Shown here: positions 59,003 to 64,000 of the stretch, one piece after another
Numbering within the stretch: the first letter of the stretch is position 1
Layout: each line of letters opens with the position of its first letter
Assembly: GCA_032719365.1 (NCBI GenBank)
Contig: CM064870.1
Location: forward strand, 22,076,738 to 22,140,737
Direction of reading: 5' to 3'
DNA from: Prinsepia uniflora
Lineage: Eukaryota > Streptophyta > Magnoliopsida > Rosales > Rosaceae
Length of the DNA: 64,000 nt
The notes under the pieces: generated by a model
What the model was told of the DNA's origin: nothing
Database searches by the model: none
What the model saw: only the letters and a program-made list of their open reading frames with translations
Made by a program: the position numbers and the translations under genes

Positions 59003-59903
59003 AGAGGATGATGGGGAGAAAGTTCCCGAGAGATAGCCTTCCCTCCACCCACATTGCTGCCACAAACCGTAGGCCGCCACTTTGGTTTCTTTTTACTTTT
59101 TTTCTTCTTAAGAAATCCTAGTCCAGCTGGAAAAACAACCTTCTTACCATGACTTGAATTGTGCTTGCGCGACATAGGGGGGAGATTCAAGGTCTCCTCC
59201 TTATTGCTCGAGGAAGAATTTGGGTCCAACAGAAGGGCATCAAAATGATTCGGTGATGTAAGACCCGTGTCCTGGAGGGAACGGTGAACAATCCCACATT
59301 CCTACGAGGGGGAATGGTCTAGGAGAGGATGGTGGTGTGCCTTAAAGGTGTAGGCACACACCTATCTAGCACTAGGCCTTCTGGGAGCTCACTGGCTTTG
59401 GATTCCGGGGAACTCCAAAGTTAAGCGAGTGGAGGCTGGTGCAATCCCATGATGGGTGACCCACTGGGAAGTTGCACGGTGAGCTCCCAGAGGACAATAT
59501 AGCGTTAGACAGAGGGTGCCGCTGCGCAACTCTGATCTAAACTAGGCCTTTTGGGAGCTCAGTGGCTTTGGGAGGGATTGGAACCTTAAAGTTAAGCGAG
59601 TTGAGGCTGGTGCAATTCCATGATGGGTGACCCCCTGGGAAGTTGCACCATGAGCTCCCGAAAACAAAACCGTGAGGGCGAGGCCCAAAGCGGACAATAT
59701 AGTGCTAGATGAGTTGGGGTCCTGACTGAGGAGGGTCGGGTCCTGACAGGTGATTCCACCACCTTCGTCATAGGTGCAACATCCATATGGCTTCGGTGGT
59801 CAATATCACATTTGGGATTGGGACGCTGAATGAGTTGAATACTGGGCTTGAGGCCAGCAAGGGCTCCCACATCAGTAACAATCGGGTCCAAGGGTTTCCA
59901 CAT
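58999..59903 (-). pseudogene. LINE ORF1, C-terminal part, split by an insertion
   Basis: The left half begins MWKPLDPIVTDVGALAGLK (59903) and runs to TKVVES at 59757. The frame continues after the 492-bp insertion as PNHFDALLLDPNSSSSNKEE and a Lys-rich stretch (GFLKKKKSKKKPKWRP) to TGA at 58999. Removing the insertion plus one target copy joins the frame exactly. ORF1 stop and ORF2 start overlap as ATGA. ORF1 proteins of plant L1 elements bind RNA. The usual N-terminal domain and zinc knuckle are missing here. Confidence 0.7.
59257..59748. mobile_element. 5S-rRNA-derived TRIM/solo LTR (Cassandra-like), two 5S units, TSD GGTGA
   Basis: Flanked by GGTGA at 59252-59256 and 59749-59753. Ends are TGTAAGACC and CCTGACA, LTR style. 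Inside, two 170-bp tandem units start at 59371 and 59541 (ACTAGGCCTT). Each carries 5S rRNA-like text: AACTCCAAAGTTAAGCG and GATGGGTGACC(C/T)..CTGGGAAGT, covering the box A, intermediate element and box C regions of the internal pol III promoter. Cassandra elements are TRIMs with such a 5S region in the LTR. An alternative is a 5S-derived SINE, but the TG...CA ends and 5-bp duplication favour an LTR. Confidence 0.8.
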
Positions 59904-59904
59904 C

Positions 59905-62354
59905 AGTAACTACCCTCCCCACTTGCTAGACAAGGGATAACTGAACTAATTTCCACTCATGCCTCCGCGCTCTTAATCAGTCCTGATCTTCATGCCACAG
60001 CCTGGAGGGTCATTAAAAACATAAAAGGTGTGAGTGAACAAAAATAACATCGTCTGAAAATACATTTAAAAAATGAATAATTTTCCCCTCCAGTTATAAA
60101 TCATGCATGCATAGAGTAAAACATATGAACAACCGGCTCTCAAGCCAAATCACATAGAAAACAGTGGGACCCACAATTCATCAAAATCCCGTGGCCCACA
60201 TTTCCCGAAATCCGTTTCATCAAATCATGTAAAACATCTGAACACAACCATCAACATCAAACCAGTCACAATCAAACCAGTCACAATGGTTGTCAACAAC
60301 AGTACTAGTCACCAGTACTCAAATATCAATCATAATGATCAAACAGCACTACTCACAAGTGCATAGGAATCAGTCACAAGATCACAATACCCGCACTACT
60401 CCCAAGTGCACAATCAATCACATGATCACATCGGCACTATACATAGGCCACAACAATAATAATCCCGAGCATCAGCCGTCTGGGAACACCTCAAGCTTTG
60501 GCTGTCTGGGAACACACATATATCATCCCGAGCATCAGCTATCTGGAAAACACCCCGAGCTTCGGCTGCTTGGGAAACAATCACCCCAAGCTCCGGTCGT
60601 TTGGGAAATCCCCTAGCTTCAACCATCGGGGTACTTATCACAATCAAAATGTAAATCATCCAGGGATTACATCCCCAAACCTTTCAACACAATCCTTGAC
60701 TTAAAACCAAGTCAAAACCATTTCCAATAGGGTCTCAAGCCCAAAATACCATTTTTACGCAAATCCGTAAGAATATGTCGAGAAATCATTAAATCATCTG
60801 TAAGAATATGTCGAGAAATCAGTAAATCATCCAAAAAATCATCCTTGACTCACATTCCAAGTCAAATACCATTTTCAAACCCGGGCCTACGCCCAAAATA
60901 TCGATTTCACCATTCTCGTAAAAAGTGCCCACAATACCGATTAAATAATCCATTAAATAACCAATTCATCATATCAAATCATCATGCAATCAATGAAACT
61001 CAAATAATGAAATATATCATTTAAAACATTTAACTATGCATGCATAACAGTTTATAAAACAAACATCCACTCACACATAGTCCACGCGGTTCGATTCCGA
61101 GCCGTACGTTCGTCCGTAATTCCAAAAATCACGAATCCTGTCAAAAACCACTATCGAGGTCACTAATAGTCCAAATAACCTCACAATAGAATCCCCTAAT
61201 TTTTTGAGATTTAAATACATATTAAAAACGTAAAACAAGACTTCAGACCCTCAAAACTTTATCGAAACGGTGTCTGATCGACTCGAAACTTGCGTCAAAA
61301 TGTTCATTACATCGAATAGATTGAAAGTCAGGTTGACCATACCTAGAAAATCGTGTTCACGCGCCCCCACGAGATGTCGTAAGCGGCTACGTGTGAAGCC
61401 TGCGCGCCAGGGCACTGTTTATCGTCTCTTTGACCCGTTTTCTGCAAAACGGATTGATCGACCTGGTTTTTGACCAGTTCTCAAACCCGTCCAATTTCAC
61501 TCGATTTCTCGATTCGCATCCATAAAAAAGCATCGTATGACACTTTTAAACATGTTTCCAACTTCAATTTCATGATTGCTCACCTCCAACTACTCGAATT
61601 AGAATTCGAAAATTCGAAGAAGTCGCAGTCTTTGTTCTGGGGGGGAAAACTCATCAATTATCTTCGTTTTTTGAAGCGGTTTAGCTCGTAAGGATCTCAG
61701 AAGGAATAAACAAGACTCAATTTTAGTAATTAAGGTCTACAAATTCAAATTCAAAATTTAGAAATTTCGAATTTCCATGGGTTTGGGTTTCGGGTTTTCC
61801 TTCCGTTTTTCCTCCTCGGTTTTCCTCTTTTAATTCCCTCTCAACCTCACTGTTCTGTTGTTTTTCTCTCAATGTTTACTGTGGAGATTTGATCAGTTTT
61901 CATGTTCTCTGTTTCTTTTATTTTTTTCTAACTCTCTTCCCCCTTCAAACAAACAGATTACACAGCACACACACAACACAATTTGTTCACACTCAGCACA
62001 CACATAGCCCTCCACGTGGTGCCAGCAACCAACATCCCATGGTGACAGATGTCACAACTTAGTAAGAACATGTTAAATCATCAACATCCGCAAAAAGACC
62101 AAACTGCCCCTTAGTGTACAAATCACAAAATTGCCCTTGGCTGTTTTAGACCCATAACTTTCACATCCGATCTCCGATTTTGGTGTGCCACCTGTCTACA
62201 GACTCAAGACTCGAAGACCTACAACAGTCCTTACGGAAGGTTCAAAATGTGTCCTAAGAAAAAGTCAACTTTTGACCCCATTAACCAAGGGTAAAATTGT
62301 CATTTCCCTTTCAAATTCTCGACTTACCTTTTTCAAATTTTCGGGTCATCACAT
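59905..62354 (-). mobile_element. Tekay-type LTR, lacking about its first 78 bp on the left
   Basis: Follows the LTR at 38102-40766: TACCCTC..ACTTGC.A.ACA.GGGATAAC at the left, GGTGTGAGTGAACAAAAA, GCATGCAT, and the closing phrase AAAATTGTCATTTCCC then TTCGGGTCATCACA. The right end joins integrase coding sequence directly, so the LTR was inserted there. The left end is cut where the LINE stands, so a target duplication (TCGGT expected) cannot be shown. Confidence 0.8.
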
Positions 62355-64000
62355 CGGTACTCCAAACTTGCTTAAGATGTTATCTTTAAAAAACTTTATC
62401 AACTCGACAGTGGTGATTTTTTTTTGAGAGCCTGGGCTTCTACCTATTCGATGAAGTAATATGTGGCCACTAGGATATCCCTATGCTTTCCCGAAGACTT
62501 CAGAAATATCTTTCCATTGAAGTCGATTGCCCATCCTTGGAATGGCCACATTTTGACTACAGGGTTGAGAGGTACTACACATACGTGTTGGAATGGAGTG
62601 TGTCTCTGGCATGAATCACATCCCATGGAATATGCATAGCAATTCAATTGGATGTCTCACCAGAAATAGCCTTGCCATAGTATGAGCCACTTCATCTTTA
62701 GTCTTGCTTGATGTGCCCCGCAAACTCCTTCTTGTACCTCTCCCATTACAACCATCGTTTATTTGGGTCTGATACACCGTGATGGCATGCTGTCATAGTT
62801 CTTCCTTATAAGGTCAGGTCCCCACATAGTGTAATGGCATACCTTGTTCCTAAAGCTTATGTCTTCATTTGACGGGTATTTCAAATACTTGATAAATGGA
62901 GTTCTCCAATCATCAGGTTATACTTTGATGTCCATGACCTCCAACTTTGCATCCCTTTCTAGTATGGAAGGTAAGGATCTCTTTCCTATCTTAATTCGTT
63001 TCTCAGATTGTCTTGCCTAGAACAAAACTCTAGATCTGACTTGGGCCATCTCATTGGATGTTAGGTTCTCTTCTTGGGGTATGTGTTCGATCGTCGGATT
63101 GGTGAATTCCGAGGCTAACGATGCACTATAGTAGTTAGCCAGGCAGAGTTTCCGACACGTGTAGGCCTATGTTATCTGATTAACTGCTAACTCTGAGTCT
63201 CCATAGATCTCGAAATGTTGTGCTCCCATTTCAATCAGTATTTCCATCCCGATGATTAATGCTTCATATTCCACCAGATTGTTAGTTATGTTCTTCCAAT
63301 CTAGTTTAAACGAAAACTGGTGGGAGACTCCTTCTGGATCGATCAAGCATATCCCAGCTCCTTCCAAATCATTAGTCTTAGATCCATCAAAATACAACTT
63401 CTAAGGTAGGATGGTCAACATGCTGATCCGTGGGATTGGTTCTTTTTCGATGTCGATACCCTGATATTATGCTAAGAAATCAACAATAGCTTGGCCCTTT
63501 ACTGCCTTCTATGGTACATACTGTAAGTTGAACTCGAATAAGGCCAAGGTCCATTTGCCTATCCCGCTTCTCAAGATAGGCCGTGATAACATGTATTTTA
63601 TCAAATCTGTTTGGGCGATGATCCAGATGGTGAAAAGTAACATGTAATGCCTTAACTTGAGGGTTGTGAAGTACAGTACTAGGCATAATTTTTCCACTGC
63701 TGTCTTTCCTCGACCTTTGTCAAGGTCCTACTCAAGTAGTAGATCGCCTACTCATATTTTTCTTCATTATCTTGAGCCAGCAAGCTTCCGATAATGTTTT
63801 GTGATGCAGATATGTACAGTTTCAATGGTCTCCCTGCCTTAAGTGGCATTAAAACTAGAGTTTTAGACAAATATTCTTTGAGTATCTCAAGGAAACCTGG
63901 TGTTTTTCCTCCCACTTGAATTTTTCTGTATCCTTGATTTTCACCAATGAAGAAAAGGTTTGGATTTTTTCTGATAGGTTGGCTATAAATCTCCTGAGGA
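62355..64000 (-). pseudogene. Third Tat-type gypsy element, pol remnant running off the right edge
   Basis: Minus-strand order: RT/RNase H (64000 to about 63440; KTLVLMPLKAGRPLKLYISAS in shorter readable pieces, then FTIWIIAQTDLIKYMLSRPI). A second RNase H follows (63397-63167) with YFDGSKTNDLEGAGICLIDP, NLVEYEALIIGMEIL and GDSELAVNQIT. Integrase follows with CDSCQRHTPFQH zinc-finger residues and the core start WPFQGWAIDFNGKIF (62560), VATYYFIE, KKITTVELIKFF. It breaks just after a KFGVP-like motif at 62355 where the LTR is inserted. An RNase H before integrase marks the Tat lineage. Several stops are present. Confidence 0.8.

Larger units (their letters stand above)
55640..59904 (-). mobile_element. 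L1-type LINE, truncated, interrupted by a 5S-derived element
   Basis: On the minus strand: the end of ORF1, then ORF2 with endonuclease, reverse transcriptase and a zf-RVT C-terminal region. The 5' part of ORF1 is missing beyond 59904, the usual L1 truncation. The 3' end is also missing: the zf-RVT domain breaks off near 55640 and no poly(A) tail follows, so a later deletion is likely. No target duplication was found. Confidence 0.85.

Noticed and set aside
59257..59748. Functional 5S rRNA genes
   Set aside because: Both units diverge from 5S outside the promoter core and sit inside a unit with LTR-type ends and a target duplication.

Overview
The window is nuclear DNA of a flowering plant, most likely a eudicot. 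The evidence is host genes with many GT-AG introns, a plant-type tRNA-Trp, and a dense stack of plant transposable elements: Ty3/gypsy of the Tat and Tekay types, a large non-autonomous LTR element, an L1-type LINE, a hAT-type MITE and a 5S-rRNA-derived element. I found no bacterial, organellar or viral genes and nothing that amounts to a new defence or biosynthetic system. The interest lies in how insertions are nested, in several remarkably clean target-site duplications, and in the state of the few host genes.

Layout. 1-1207 is the 3' part of a gypsy LTR inserted into the reverse transcriptase of a Tat-type element (1208-9283, +). That element keeps decayed RT, RNase H, a second RNase H and integrase, two tandem-repeat arrays, a long antisense ORF, a polypurine tract and its 3' LTR. 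9284-10948 is AT-rich and unassigned. A second Tat-type element starts at 10949. Its 5' LTR holds a solo LTR (11407-13471) and its leader holds a complete 9.0-kb Tekay-type element (13794-22825, -). Its own antisense ORF, which appears to carry introns, follows to about 24180. 24546-35073 is a large non-autonomous LTR element (-) whose two LTRs each carry a private insertion (24972-25566 and 31336-34058), so each LTR preserves the empty site of the other. 35074-38101 holds an LTR scrap, a broken GRF zinc-finger gene and two exons of a WD40 gene. 38102-44898 is a decayed Tekay-type element whose right LTR looks recombinant.

The least repetitive part is 45000-55600. It holds an orphan first exon (45086-45139), gag-like and LTR-like remnants with a hAT MITE inside (47211-47684), a REVEILLE-type MYB gene (+, 48780-50562, broken), a convergent DUF21/CBS membrane-protein gene (-, 51093-53881, all 12 exons and splice sites present but four coding indels) and an apparently intact tRNA-Trp (54757-54828, -). 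55640-59904 is an L1-type LINE (-) interrupted by a 492-bp 5S-derived element. 59905-62354 is another Tekay-type LTR, inserted in the integrase of a third Tat-type element that runs off the right edge.

Apart from the tRNA gene, nothing coding here looks fully intact. The transposon proteins all contain stops or frameshifts. The two host genes would be pseudogenes if the sequence is exact, although the DUF21 gene is so well preserved elsewhere that assembly indels are a real alternative.
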